Part shown: positions 31,472 through 40,921 of the stretch, in pieces | How the letters are laid out: each line of letters starts with the position of its first letter | Numbering within the stretch: position 1 is the stretch's first letter | Source of the DNA: CAZKNF01 sp964554105 | Lineage (GTDB): Bacteria > Bacteroidota > Rhodothermia > Rhodothermales > VXPQ01 | Assembly: GCA_964554105.1 (NCBI GenBank) | Contig: CAZKNF010000009.1 | Coordinates: 1-64,000 of the forward strand | Length of the DNA: 64,000 nucleotides | Direction of reading: 5' to 3' | Made by a program: the position numbers and the translations under genes | Notes under the pieces: model-generated | Databases searched by the model: none | What the model was told of the DNA's origin: nothing | Seen by the model: only the letters and a program-made list of their open reading frames with translations

Positions 31472-33949
31472 ATGTCTTCGCCACCCGAACGATCGGTCTT
31501 CATCCATAAATTCGGTGGTACCTCGGTCCAAACGGCCGAGCGCATCAAAGGCGCTGTGGACCTGGTCGTGCGAGACCAGGACGAGGGGCTGAAGGTGGTC
31601 GTTGTTTCGGCGCTGGGCGGCGTAACCGATCAGCTCATCGCCGCGGTTGGCGAGGCCCTCGCTCGATCGGAAAAACACACCGAAATCCTCGATAGACTCC
31701 GAGAGCGGCATTCCACCGCGCTCGAGGCGCTTGTCGCGTCAGAGGAGCGGGACCAGATCGCTGCGGAACTCGATGAGAGGTGGACGGAACTGGGTGAACT
31801 TCTGGACGGAGTCTACCTACTGCGAGAATGTACGAACAGGACCCGTGATGCCGTGATCGGGATGGGCGAGCGCCTGTCGACCCCGCTGACTGCGGCCGCC
31901 TTCCGGTCGGCGGGCCGAGACGCGGTTGCGATCGATGCGCGCACCATCATCCGCACGGATGCGTCGTTCGGCGAGGCGAACGTGCTGTTCGAGGAGACCA
32001 GCGATCAGATTCAGGAGGCGTTCGAGGAGATTCCGGATACGACCATTGCCGTCGTGACCGGGTTCATCGCGTCGACGGAGCGGGGTGTGACCACGACCCT
32101 CGGGCGCTCGGGAAGCGACTACACGGCGACCATCCTTGGAGGTGCTCTAAGGGCGCAGCACGTCACGATCTGGACCGACGTCGACGGTGTACTCTCCGCC
32201 GATCCGAGGCTGGTTCCCGATGCGTTCGCGCTTCCGCAGCTCAGCTATCGGGAGGCCGCCGAACTCGCCTATTTCGGAGCAAAGGTCCTTCATCCGCGAA
32301 CGATGCGTCCGCTGCTGAGCCCGCGCATCCCCCTGCGGATAAAGAACACTTTAAATCCGAGTGCGCCCGGGACGCTGATTTCCGAGAAGACCACGACGAT
32401 GGAGGGGCACGTCAAGGCTATAACGGCCATCAGAGACGTGGCCGTGGTGATGCTCGAAGGTACCGGCCTCGTCGGAATTCCGGGCATTTCCGCCCGTGCG
32501 CTCTCCGCCCTTGCGGCCGAGCGGATCAACGTGTTGATGATTTCGCAAGCCTCCAGCGAGCAGAGCCTCTGCTGCGTCGTTCCGAGCGATGCCGCAAACG
32601 ATTCACAGCTCGCTCTGCGCCTCGCGTTCGAACCCGAGCTGTCGCGCGGCGACGTGGCGAGCATTTACACGATCGAGGGATGCGCGGTGATTTCTTCCGT
32701 AGGCGACAATATGCGCGAGCGTCCGGGGCTCGCTGGAAGGATGTTCTCGACGCTGGGACGCAGCGGCGTCAACGTGCTAGCTATCGCTCAGGGTGCTGCG
32801 GAAACCAATATTTCGGCTGTCGTGAGAGAGGCCGATGCGCGCCAGGCGGTGCACGCCCTGCACGATGAATTTGCGCTGGTCCGACACCGTGTTCACGTGT
32901 TTATGATCGGAGCCGGCATCGTGGGGCAGGCGCTGCTGCGGATGCTCGGCGATCAGCAAAAGACACTGCTGGAGCGCCTTAATCTGAACATCCATCTCGT
33001 TGGCGTCGCGAACAGAAGTAAAATGGCGTGGGACATCGAGGGCATTCCCTTCGAGCAGGCGGTCGCAACGCTGCACGCAAGCGAGCGGAAGGGAGGGCTC
33101 GACGCCATACTTACGCACCTGAAAGAAGCGAAGCTGAATCGGCTTATGGTGATCGATGCGACGGCATCCGACGAAGTCGCGCACCACTATCCCGACCTGC
33201 TCGAGCGTTCTATCGCCGTCATCACGCCGAACAAGCGCGCGAATACGAAAGACCAGGCGTTTTACGAACGGCTCCAGCGGGCGGCACATCGCCAGCAGGT
33301 GCCGTATCTCTACGAGACGACGGTCGGTGCCGGTCTGCCGGTCATATCGACGCTTCGGGATCTGATCCGATCAGGGGACAAGATCCACCGGATTGAAGGG
33401 GTTCTCTCTGGAACGCTCGCTCACATCTTCAACGGCATGGCCATTGGTCGTAAATTCTCCGAGGCGGTGCGTGCGGCACGCACGATGGGATTTACCGAAC
33501 CGGATCCGCGCGACGACCTCAAAGGCGACGACGTCGGCCGCAAGCTGCTCATTCTCGCGCGCGAAATCGGACTTTCGGTAGAACGGGATGACGTCGCCGT
33601 CGAATCGCTTGTGCCCGTACATCTATTCGACATCTCTGTTGCGGATTTCATGGAGCAGATCGACGAGCTGGATGCCCCGTGGGAGGAACGGATGGCTGCC
33701 GCGCGGGAGGAAGGAGGACGACTTCAATACATCGGGCTGATCGAGGATGACCGGCTCAGCGTACGAACCCGGTGGATCGGTCCTGAATCTCCGTTCTCGC
33801 ACTTGAAAGGGACGGACAACATGGTCGTATACACCACGGACCGCTACAACGAATTTCCGCTCGTCGTTCAGGGACCCGGCGCCGGACCGGTCGTGACCGC
33901 GGCCGGCATTCTGGCGGATCTCATTAAGGCGGCCGAGCTCGGCGGATAG
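31472..33949 (+). CDS. thrA: Bifunctional aspartokinase / homoserine dehydrogenase
   Basis: About 825 residues. The N-terminal kinase begins FIHKFGGTSVQTAERIK and includes TTTLGRSGSDYTAT and IWTDVDGVLSADPR. A regulatory region of two ACT-like domains follows (about 320-465; GIPGISARALSALA, NVLAIAQGAAETNIS). The NAD(P)-binding homoserine dehydrogenase starts at FMIGAGIVGQALLRML and includes TTVGAGLPVISTL and GVLSGTLAHIFN. It catalyses the first and third steps of the threonine/methionine branch and is usually inhibited by threonine through the ACT domains. ATG at 31472 is preferred over TTG at 31457. dapB and dapA follow, making a lysine/threonine cluster. Confidence 0.97.
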   Translation: MSSPPERSVFIHKFGGTSVQTAERIKGAVDLVVRDQDEGLKVVVVSALGGVTDQLIAAVGEALARSEKHTEILDRLRERHSTALEALVASEERDQIAAELDERWTELGELLDGVYLLRECTNRTRDAVIGMGERLSTPLTAAAFRSAGRDAVAIDARTIIRTDASFGEANVLFEETSDQIQEAFEEIPDTTIAVVTGFIASTERGVTTTLGRSGSDYTATILGGALRAQHVTIWTDVDGVLSADPRLVPDAFALPQLSYREAAELAYFGAKVLHPRTMRPLLSPRIPLRIKNTLNPSAPGTLISEKTTTMEGHVKAITAIRDVAVVMLEGTGLVGIPGISARALSALAAERINVLMISQASSEQSLCCVVPSDAANDSQLALRLAFEPELSRGDVASIYTIEGCAVISSVGDNMRERPGLAGRMFSTLGRSGVNVLAIAQGAAETNISAVVREADARQAVHALHDEFALVRHRVHVFMIGAGIVGQALLRMLGDQQKTLLERLNLNIHLVGVANRSKMAWDIEGIPFEQAVATLHASERKGGLDAILTHLKEAKLNRLMVIDATASDEVAHHYPDLLERSIAVITPNKRANTKDQAFYERLQRAAHRQQVPYLYETTVGAGLPVISTLRDLIRSGDKIHRIEGVLSGTLAHIFNGMAIGRKFSEAVRAARTMGFTEPDPRDDLKGDDVGRKLLILAREIGLSVERDDVAVESLVPVHLFDISVADFMEQIDELDAPWEERMAAAREEGGRLQYIGLIEDDRLSVRTRWIGPESPFSHLKGTDNMVVYTTDRYNEFPLVVQGPGAGPVVTAAGILADLIKAAELGG

Positions 33950-34051
33950 CCTCAGGCCGGAGCGGGACTGTGCTTCGGCTTGTATCGAAAAAGGGACAGC
34001 AATCGATCGCGGTCGCCGCTAGAATTAAGTCAGGTTACGTACACACGCACG

Positions 34052-34810
34052 ATGAAATTGGCACTGGTTGGGACGGGACAGATGGGCGAGGCGGTCGAGG
34101 AACTCGCCGGCACGCGGGGCCACGACATTGAAGCGCGCTTTGATTCCGATACACCATTGACCGATAGCGATCCGGCATGGGCAGAGAACGTCGATGTCGC
34201 GATCGATTTTTCGCTTCCGTCCCTGGCCGTCAAACATATCGAGCATCTTTGTGGATGGGGAATCCCCGCCGTCATTGGCACGACCGGGTGGTATGACCGG
34301 CTGGACAGCGTCGAACAATCGGTGCGCGAGCATGACGGGAGCATCTTGTACGCACCGAATTTTTCGCTGGGCGTAGCGGTTCTCGTTCGAGCACTGCATG
34401 CGATTGCGCCGATGCTCGACAAGGTACCCGAATATGACCCCTTCGTCCATGAGGTTCACCACACGCGTAAGATGGATAGTCCATCGGGAACGGCAGTGAT
34501 GATCGGCGATCTCCTGGTCGACGCACTCAGCCGCAAGAGCCGAATCGATTCTGAGACACAGCACGGGCGGATCGCAGAGGATTCACTGCACGTCACGTCG
34601 TCGCGTGTCGGGAGCGTGATCGGCAAGCACGTGATCGAGTTCGATTCGCCGTTCGACAGCATCAAGCTCAGCCATGAAGCGAAGAATCGGCAGGGATTCG
34701 CGTTCGGGGCCATCCGGTCTGCAGAATGGCTTGAGGGACGGAAGGGGTTATTCACACTGGACGACGTGGTAGCGGATTGGCTTGGGGATCAGACGAAAGC
34801 CATCTCGTGA
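34052..34810 (+). CDS. dapB: 4-hydroxy-tetrahydrodipicolinate reductase
   Basis: 252 residues. NAD(P)-binding VGTGQMGEAVEEL, VIGTTGWYDRL, APNFSLGVAVL and the substrate-binding HEVHHTRKMDSPSGTA motif with catalytic His and Lys. It reduces the DapA product in lysine and diaminopimelate synthesis. ATG at 34052 starts directly at the Rossmann fold (MKLALVGTGQMG). dapA follows 36 bases downstream, the reverse of the reaction order. Confidence 0.96.
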   Translation: MKLALVGTGQMGEAVEELAGTRGHDIEARFDSDTPLTDSDPAWAENVDVAIDFSLPSLAVKHIEHLCGWGIPAVIGTTGWYDRLDSVEQSVREHDGSILYAPNFSLGVAVLVRALHAIAPMLDKVPEYDPFVHEVHHTRKMDSPSGTAVMIGDLLVDALSRKSRIDSETQHGRIAEDSLHVTSSRVGSVIGKHVIEFDSPFDSIKLSHEAKNRQGFAFGAIRSAEWLEGRKGLFTLDDVVADWLGDQTKAIS

Positions 34811-34846
34811 TGGAATTGACTAGAAACGCTGCAGGTAGAAAGGATT

Positions 34847-35746
34847 ATGGGAGAGCATATTTTCAGGGGGTCGGGGACGGCCATCGTAACACCTTTTACG
34901 CCGGACGATCAGATCGATTTTGAGGCATTTCGGCGGCACGTCGATCAGCAAATCGACGGCGGCATCGATGCGCTCGTCGTACTCGGAACCACCGGCGAGA
35001 ACGCCACAGTCTGGCCGGATGAGCGCCGCGAGCTCGTCGAAACGACGATCGAACACGTGGACGGCCGGATTCCCGTCATCGTCGGCACAGGAAATAATTC
35101 GACCAGCGAGAGCATCGTCTTCTCAAAGGAGGCCGAACGCGCAGGGGCAGATGGACTGCTCGTGGTGGGTCCGTACTACAACAAGCCGACGCAGTCCGGA
35201 TTTAGAGCGCACGTAGCGGCGATTGCCGATGCAACCGACACGCCGATTCTCATCTACAACGTGCCCGGCAGAACGAGCTTCAACATCCTTCCGGAAACCG
35301 TTTTGCAGCTTGCCGAAGAGGTGCCGAGCGTCACGGGCGTGAAGGAAGCATCGGGAAGTCTGCAGCAAATTTCCGACATCCTTGCGAATCGCCCGGATTC
35401 ACTTGCCGTGTACTCTGGTGATGATGAGATTACGCTGCCGCTCATTAATCTCGGCGGAGACGGTGTGGTGTCGGTGATCAGCAATGCTATCCCGCAGCTG
35501 TTCGGCAGCCTCGTCCGGCACGCACTTGCGGGGCGCATAGAAGAGGCCCGGGAACTGCACTATCGGCTCCTTCCGGCGATGCGAGCGTGTTTCCTTGAAA
35601 CGAATCCGATGCCCATCAAAGCAGTCCTGCATGAGCTTGGATTAATGGAGAGCCGATTGAGATTGCCGCTCATCGAGATGGAAGAGGCGAACCGCCGCCG
35701 CGTGCTCGATGCGTTCGCGCCGCTTATCCAGGCGAAGGTGTCCTAG
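34847..35746 (+). CDS. dapA: 4-hydroxy-tetrahydrodipicolinate synthase
   Basis: 299 residues, class I aldolase (TIM barrel) that condenses pyruvate and aspartate semialdehyde. The GTTGENAT motif, Tyr in IYNVPGRTSF and Schiff-base Lys in VTGVKEASG (about residue 166) are visible. It is the last gene of the thrA-dapB-dapA cluster and converges with the receiver gene at 35.8 kb. A 6-base hairpin (ggcagc/gctgcc, about 35792-35812) after the stop has no T tract. Confidence 0.96.
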   Translation: MGEHIFRGSGTAIVTPFTPDDQIDFEAFRRHVDQQIDGGIDALVVLGTTGENATVWPDERRELVETTIEHVDGRIPVIVGTGNNSTSESIVFSKEAERAGADGLLVVGPYYNKPTQSGFRAHVAAIADATDTPILIYNVPGRTSFNILPETVLQLAEEVPSVTGVKEASGSLQQISDILANRPDSLAVYSGDDEITLPLINLGGDGVVSVISNAIPQLFGSLVRHALAGRIEEARELHYRLLPAMRACFLETNPMPIKAVLHELGLMESRLRLPLIEMEEANRRRVLDAFAPLIQAKVS

Positions 35747-35843
35747 CGACCGGGACGCGAAGAACTGCATCACTTCGAATTGTGTGGAGGGCAGCGGTGA
35801 CACTGCTGCCGGCTGCACATGACCGATTCGGCGGTCGCAATCA

Positions 35844-36221
35844 TCATTGATTAACTTGCCCGTAAAGAAGCTCGTCTATTCGCTCCATGAGAATATCTGT
35901 TGAGAACGGTTTCGCCAGACACGTACTGGCACCGTTCCGGATAGCGAGTTCTCGAAGTGAGGGTGTGGAATTGGCGGAGATGAAAATGACCGGCGTCTCG
36001 CGAATCGTCTCGTCACGGCGGATCTCCTGGATGACCTCGAGTCCGTCCGCACCCGGCATCTGAAAATTCGTGAGTACAATGTCAGGATGGTGCTCACGAG
36101 CAAGTTCGATACCCTTTCGTCCGTTCGACGCCGCATACGTACGAAAGCCCTCCATTTCGAAGAAGATTTCAAGTCCTTCGAGGAGATTCAGATCGTCTTC
36201 TACTATTAGAATTGTTCGCAT
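35844..36221 (-). CDS. Stand-alone receiver-domain protein with Asn at the phosphorylation site
   Basis: 125 residues, receiver fold only. The acidic pair (IVEDDLNL) and conserved Lys 104 (CLAKPF) are present, but the phospho-acceptor position reads VLTNFQMPGADG: residue 52 is Asn (codon aat on this strand) where Asp is expected. The conserved Thr/Ser is Ser (ISANS). Normal phosphorylation is therefore unlikely; such pseudo-receivers usually work by protein binding. ATG at 36221 matches the domain start; the frame extends 8 codons upstream. It is isolated between dapA and mreD with no kinase nearby. Confidence 0.85.
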   Translation of the reverse strand: MRTILIVEDDLNLLEGLEIFFEMEGFRTYAASNGRKGIELAREHHPDIVLTNFQMPGADGLEVIQEIRRDETIRETPVIFISANSTPSLRELAIRNGASTCLAKPFSTDILMERIDELLYGQVNQ

Positions 36222-36422
36222 ATCGCACTCATACTTCAATTGCAACCTTGCGCATCAACCGTCTCATCTTCCGTGCGTTTCTGTCAACCGTGCCATCCAT
36301 TTACATTTGCCGAGTTCGTTTCCTAGTTGTGAAGGCACGGTTTCGCAACCTGCAGGTTTGAATGGCTTGGCACGTCTAGTAGATACACACACGCCAGGTA
36401 ATCTCTAGCCTTCGTTTGCTTG

Positions 36423-36893
36423 TTAGCGCGCATTCAGCAGCGATGCGAGTGTGCCGAGTATGGCGGTGTAGAGGGCGGATCCGAGCCAGAGAGCGCCGAT
36501 TAGAAATGAATTCCTGGTACCGGCTTCAAGCGCGAGGAAGAGTACGAGCAGGCCGTTGTGCAGGAGTGCGATGACGAGACTGCCGACGAAGGCCTGTTGG
36601 GGAAGAATAAGAAGCGTTTCGCGTTCGTTTGCCGGAAAAAGTCCCACCAGAAAGCCGACGAGCGTCTTGACGAACATGTGTATTCCCCACGTCCCGTAGA
36701 TCACGTCCATAAGCAGACCCATGCCGAAGCCGGTTACGGCGCCGGCCTGCCGGCCGTGACGCAATCCCATCCACGCCACGAACAGAAGCACGGCATCCGG
36801 ATAGGCGCCCCACAGTCGCAACCGACCGAGAACAAGCCACTGAACCAGGACAACGAGCACGCCGATTAGGGCTTGTCGTACCAACGATGGCAT
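36423..36893 (-). CDS. mreD: Rod shape-determining protein MreD
   Basis: 156 residues with five or six membrane segments and the family pattern: LRLWGAYPDAVLLFVAWMGLRHG, then GAVTGFGMGLLMDVIYG, the most conserved MreD segment. It works with MreB and MreC in the elongasome that guides lateral wall synthesis. In this window it follows a PBP4-type dacB by 38 bases rather than mreBC, which is unusual but the strand and spacing suggest one transcript. Confidence 0.88.
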   Translation of the reverse strand: MPSLVRQALIGVLVVLVQWLVLGRLRLWGAYPDAVLLFVAWMGLRHGRQAGAVTGFGMGLLMDVIYGTWGIHMFVKTLVGFLVGLFPANERETLLILPQQAFVGSLVIALLHNGLLVLFLALEAGTRNSFLIGALWLGSALYTAILGTLASLLNAR

Positions 36894-36931
36894 AGGGTCG
36901 GGTGGTCACTCCGGATTTGATCAGCGGGAAT

Positions 36932-38494
36932 CTACGAGCCCAGGTTCGCCGACGCCAGTTCCATGACGATTCTATCGATCGACTGGGTAATCCGGTAGGA
37001 AGGCGCCGTATAGTTGTTGGCGAAGACGGAAAAAGCGACAAGTCGACCGTTCGACGAGGTGGCGTATCCACTCAGTGCCCGCACAGACTCGAGGGAGCCG
37101 GTCTTTGCGAAGACAGGAAGGTTATGCAGTCGATGGCGAAGTGTCGACCGCGTCTCGCCTCCGGCGGGTATCGAGGCGAGGAATGCGTCGCGTTCTGGAT
37201 GATCGTGCATGTAGGCCAGCAGCTTCGCCATTGATTCAGGCGTCACGAAGTTCTTTCTCGAGAGACCCGAGCCGTCCCGGATCGAAATCGCATCCGTGCC
37301 GGCGCCGGCGCGACTGAGGAGCTCCTTGATTCGTCGCTCGCCTCCCCGCGCCGAGCCGCCGTACGCGAATGTGCGAAATACCTGCTCGGCATAGAAGTTA
37401 TTGCTCCTCTTGTTCACGAGCGTAAGGATCTGGGCGAGAGGAGGAGAGACATAGACGAATAGAGGCGAGTCCCGACTGTATTCGTAGTCCGAGAGGTCGT
37501 CGATATCGAGGACGTCCGCATCCACTTCGATGTCGTGTTCCTGGAGATAATGGCTGAAAGATTGGACGGCTAGGGACGTGGGATTGGTGACGGGCATCAC
37601 GATCGTCCCCGCATAGTTTTGAGGAATGCTCCCTGCGAAGGTGATGGTTTCACCTCCGAGCACGCGATCCGTGTTAACGGCGATCCCGCGCTGGCGCCCT
37701 CGCGTCGTCATGTTGTTGTTGATCTCGAGATACCCGGCCGGATGCGCTTCGAGATCCGGCGGATCGCCCGGCCGCGACGCGACGATTTTGACCTCTACGA
37801 TGTTGTCGTTGTACGCAAGGCCGTTGGTACTCACGCCAAGTAGCCGGCTCGATTGATTCGTGACGTAGTCTATGTCCCATCCTTCGGCATATGACTCGTC
37901 ATCAAAGACGTCGTCATCACCGATAATCCGGCCTTCGAAACGGCTCACCCCGAGCTCTGCCAGGCTGCGGGCCCAGCGTCGCAGCGGATCGCCTCCTGCA
38001 GCGAACGCGCTGCCAAAGGTCGGGTCGCCTGACCCGCGAAGAATGATATCTCCTTTGAGCACGTCGCCGTCTACGGTGCCGTCGAAGTAGAGCGTAGTGC
38101 GGTACCGATAGGATGAGCCGAGCGCGTCGAGAGCCGTGGCTGAAACGAAGAGTTTTTGATTCGAAGCCGGTATGAATGTCTTGGTGTCGTCATGTCGGTA
38201 CAGGATTTCGCCGCTTTCGACATCCTGCACGCAGATACCCCAGAACGCCGTCTGAACACCGTCCTGCCTGAGGATCTGCTCGATTTCCGGAGCCAGATTG
38301 ATGGTCTGCGGATTCCACGCTACCGCGCCCGAGACGATCACAGCCAGGACGAGGCTCACGATGGATGTGGTTGATCTGTTGATCACGAGAATACTTTCGA
38401 TTGAGAACGTTATCGATCGAATGAGGGATCGGAACCAGGCAGGGGAGCCATAGTTTTGTTTTACGCTATCGGCGCCGGATCTCTTCCGATTCAT
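36932..38494 (-). CDS. dacB: D-alanyl-D-alanine carboxypeptidase/endopeptidase, PBP4 type
   Basis: About 520 residues, peptidase family S13. SxxK motif in PASNQKLF, SxN in KRSNNFYAEQ and KTG in VFAKTGSLESVRALSGY. The large insert between the first two motifs is typical of PBP4. It trims or opens peptidoglycan cross-links in the periplasm. A signal segment (STTSIVSLVLAVIVSGAVAW) begins near residue 40, so the start is uncertain: ATG at 38494 gives a long N-tail, whereas GTG at 38383 would start just before the signal peptide and leave more room for the divergent promoter. Confidence 0.92.
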   Translation of the reverse strand: MNRKRSGADSVKQNYGSPAWFRSLIRSITFSIESILVINRSTTSIVSLVLAVIVSGAVAWNPQTINLAPEIEQILRQDGVQTAFWGICVQDVESGEILYRHDDTKTFIPASNQKLFVSATALDALGSSYRYRTTLYFDGTVDGDVLKGDIILRGSGDPTFGSAFAAGGDPLRRWARSLAELGVSRFEGRIIGDDDVFDDESYAEGWDIDYVTNQSSRLLGVSTNGLAYNDNIVEVKIVASRPGDPPDLEAHPAGYLEINNNMTTRGRQRGIAVNTDRVLGGETITFAGSIPQNYAGTIVMPVTNPTSLAVQSFSHYLQEHDIEVDADVLDIDDLSDYEYSRDSPLFVYVSPPLAQILTLVNKRSNNFYAEQVFRTFAYGGSARGGERRIKELLSRAGAGTDAISIRDGSGLSRKNFVTPESMAKLLAYMHDHPERDAFLASIPAGGETRSTLRHRLHNLPVFAKTGSLESVRALSGYATSSNGRLVAFSVFANNYTAPSYRITQSIDRIVMELASANLGS

Positions 38495-38527
38495 CCCCTT
38501 CCGTTTCAATAATTACAGCATTCAATT

Positions 38528-38818
38528 ATGGCGAAGCGCAGCGGACGCCGACGTACGCCGCGGACGCGTAAACAGCGGCGGAACGTCAAGATGGTCTTCG
38601 GCCGTCGCAACTACATTCTGATCGGTATCGGTGTGCTGGCCGTCGTCGTCGGTTTCGTCATGATGCGGCTCGAGAACGAGGTCGACGGATTCATTTCCCT
38701 TTATGTCTCGCCGCTGCTCATCATGGCAGGCTATATCGAGGTATTATACGGCATAATGGCGGATCCGGACGGCAATACACGCGAAAATGAGGCGCACGAA
38801 ACCAGTCCATCGGTGTGA
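38528..38818 (+). CDS. Small membrane protein, DUF3098-like
   Basis: 96 residues: a strongly basic N-terminus (KRSGRRRTPRTRKQRR), the segment FGRRNYILIGIGVLAVVVGFVMM (first membrane helix), then EVDGFISLYVSPLLIMAGYIEVLYGIM (second helix) and an acidic tail. The pattern is that of the DUF3098 family found in Bacteroidota near cell-division and wall genes. It diverges from dacB. The function is unknown. Confidence 0.75.
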   Translation: MAKRSGRRRTPRTRKQRRNVKMVFGRRNYILIGIGVLAVVVGFVMMRLENEVDGFISLYVSPLLIMAGYIEVLYGIMADPDGNTRENEAHETSPSV

Positions 38819-38862
38819 AGGCTGTCTTCACATTCTTCAACAGGCTCTTAGAGGTGCCGGTT

Positions 38863-40323
38863 CTAATAGAGGAGGTAGGGCGTACGGCGTTCCCGGAATC
38901 GGTCGACATCATCGTTCCATGAGGCGACGATTTCCTCTGCTGAAGCACCGTTGTTCAAGAGATTCTCGAGCCGCTCCGTACCGGCGAGCCTCGCAAGGCC
39001 TTCCGGGCGGCCAATGAAATCGTCGATTCCAAGCTCTTCCGCCTGCCGATAGAAGGTTTCGAATACGTGGATGCCCGCCTCCACCGATTGAAATGCATCC
39101 GCATCCGTGATGTGGTAGCGAATCCCTTCAAGATCCTGCCCTTCTAATTTCGGATGAGACGACATTCCCTCGATGCTCTCGGGTGTGAACTCCGCCGCCT
39201 CGAAACGGACGCCGGGGAGCTCCCGAGCATTGAGAGAATCGGCCAGGGCCGCGCCATCCGCCCAGGGTGCGCCAAGCAGCGTGAACGGTGTGCGCGTGCC
39301 GCGCCCCTCGCTGGCGGACGCCGCCTCGAAAAAGACCGTGCCGGCGTAGACGAGAGCTGTTTCGAAATCCGGTATATTCGGACTCGGCGGAATGAACGGA
39401 AGCCCCGTCTCAGGCCACAGCATGTCGCGCGTCCATCCCTCCATCCGAATCACATTCAGGTCGAGTTCCTCTAAGCCATCGAGCATCGCTTCGCCCTGGA
39501 TCAGCTGTGCCAGCTCTCCAACGGTGAGTCCGTACGCAACCGGAATCGGATATGCCCCCACGAACGATTCATATCCCTCCTCGAGGATGAAACCCGAAAC
39601 GTAGTCGCCGCCGAGGGGGTTGGGCCGGTCGAGTACGTAAAATGGTATATCCTGCTCGGCGGCCGCCTGCATGGCGAGTCCAAGGGTCGAGATATACGTG
39701 TAGAACCGCGAGCCGACATCCTGAATGTCATACACGAGAGCATCTACATCCTCCAGCATCTCCGGTGTAGGCTTGCGAGTATCACCGTAAAGACTGTGGA
39801 TCGGAGCGCCCGTCGCTACATCTCGGCCGTCGGCGACCTTTTCCCCGGCATCGGCGTCGCCTCGGATCCCATGCTCCGGTCCGAAAAGCGCGGTAACCTC
39901 GAGCTCGGGTGCGCGGTGAACCAGGTCGATCAGGTGGGTCGTATCCACGCGAGCGGTATGATTGACGATCAATCCGATGCGGCGCTCGTCGATTGCGTCA
40001 AAGTCGCCTTCGGCGAGTACACCCGCGCCTACCCGCACTGCTGCCTCTGCGGTATCGGCGCCGGCATTTTGCCGCGACGTGAGATCCTGCGCCGCTGCGG
40101 CATCGCTGCCCGCGGCGGGTCCTGCGGTGCTTTGCGGCTCTCCATCGCCATCACATCCGACCGTCACGAACAGGCAGAGCAGCACGAGGATGGGCAGATG
40201 CCGACGTCGCAGATACCGGCGTCCATGAGAGCGAGGCGACCGGGCGATTCCTTTAGATTGCACGGGTGGAGCGCTGCGCGCTCTGCAGAGTGTCGAGACG
40301 GATGTAGGCAGATTCACGATCAT
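38863..40323 (-). CDS. DUF1343 / NamZ-like exo-beta-N-acetylmuramidase lipoprotein
   Basis: About 486 residues. A basic N-region and hydrophobic stretch end in a lipobox (LFVTVGC), then a low-complexity Ala/Thr linker. The DUF1343 domain follows: IGLIVNHTARVD, TALFGPEHGIRGDADAG, VYDIQDVGSRFYTYIST, YVLDRPNPLGG, LPFIPPSPNIPDF and ASASEGRGTRTPF. NamZ of this family releases terminal MurNAc from glycan strands during wall turnover, and outer-membrane or periplasmic location fits the lipobox. ATG at 40323 lies one base after the ndk stop; GTG at 40263 is a shorter alternative closer to the signal peptide. Confidence 0.88.
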   Translation of the reverse strand: MIVNLPTSVSTLCRARSAPPVQSKGIARSPRSHGRRYLRRRHLPILVLLCLFVTVGCDGDGEPQSTAGPAAGSDAAAAQDLTSRQNAGADTAEAAVRVGAGVLAEGDFDAIDERRIGLIVNHTARVDTTHLIDLVHRAPELEVTALFGPEHGIRGDADAGEKVADGRDVATGAPIHSLYGDTRKPTPEMLEDVDALVYDIQDVGSRFYTYISTLGLAMQAAAEQDIPFYVLDRPNPLGGDYVSGFILEEGYESFVGAYPIPVAYGLTVGELAQLIQGEAMLDGLEELDLNVIRMEGWTRDMLWPETGLPFIPPSPNIPDFETALVYAGTVFFEAASASEGRGTRTPFTLLGAPWADGAALADSLNARELPGVRFEAAEFTPESIEGMSSHPKLEGQDLEGIRYHITDADAFQSVEAGIHVFETFYRQAEELGIDDFIGRPEGLARLAGTERLENLLNNGASAEEIVASWNDDVDRFRERRTPYLLY

Positions 40324-40324
40324 G

Positions 40325-40747
40325 CTAGCTGTTCGCAACGATTTCGTGCTCGGGAAAGAAGTAATTCGACTCAAGCCGTCCATTCTCCTGGGAATCCGAC
40401 CCGTGAACGATATTTTGGCCTTTGCTGTCAGCGAATGCCTTTCGAATCGTTCCTTCGTCGGCCTCGGCAGGATCGGTCGCTCCGATAAGCGTCCGAAAAT
40501 CGCTGACGGCATTCTCCTTTTCAAGGACGATCGGCACGCAAGGGCCGCTCGACATGAACTCCGTCAGCTCCTCGAAGAATGGGCGTTCGCGGTGCACGGC
40601 GTAAAAGCCTTCCGCCTCTGCTCGGGTGAGCTTGACTAGCCGCATGGCGCGGACTTTGAAGCCTGCATCCTGTATGCGCCGGACGACTTCCCCGATCAGA
40701 TTCTTTCGAATGCAATCAGGTTTGAGGATTGCCAGGGTACGTTCCAT
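40325..40747 (-). CDS. ndk: Nucleoside-diphosphate kinase
   Basis: 140 residues. Family start ERTLAILKPDCIRKNLIGEV, HRERPFFEELTEFMSSGP and the phosphorylated His 115 in NIVHGSDS. It balances nucleoside triphosphate pools. Its stop is one base before the NamZ-like start, so the two are coupled on one transcript. Confidence 0.97.
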   Translation of the reverse strand: MERTLAILKPDCIRKNLIGEVVRRIQDAGFKVRAMRLVKLTRAEAEGFYAVHRERPFFEELTEFMSSGPCVPIVLEKENAVSDFRTLIGATDPAEADEGTIRKAFADSKGQNIVHGSDSQENGRLESNYFFPEHEIVANS

Positions 40748-40921
40748 CGAATAGAAGGTCTATCGGTTCGGATTCTGATTCGGTTCCTGCGCGCGTGGTC
40801 TGCCGTGCGTGCACGTCGCGCATTCAAATACTCGCACTCGTTCTCGCAGTCTGAGATGTAAGCTACGTATTCCTGCGACCGTGGTGTTGTAGAAGTGTTG
40901 AAGATTGTCCCTGGCCGGCGC

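Noticed and set aside
31041..31509. Open frames on both strands across the gap at 31.2 kb
   Set aside because: They exist only because X codons span the gap and the same 55 bases occur on both sides.
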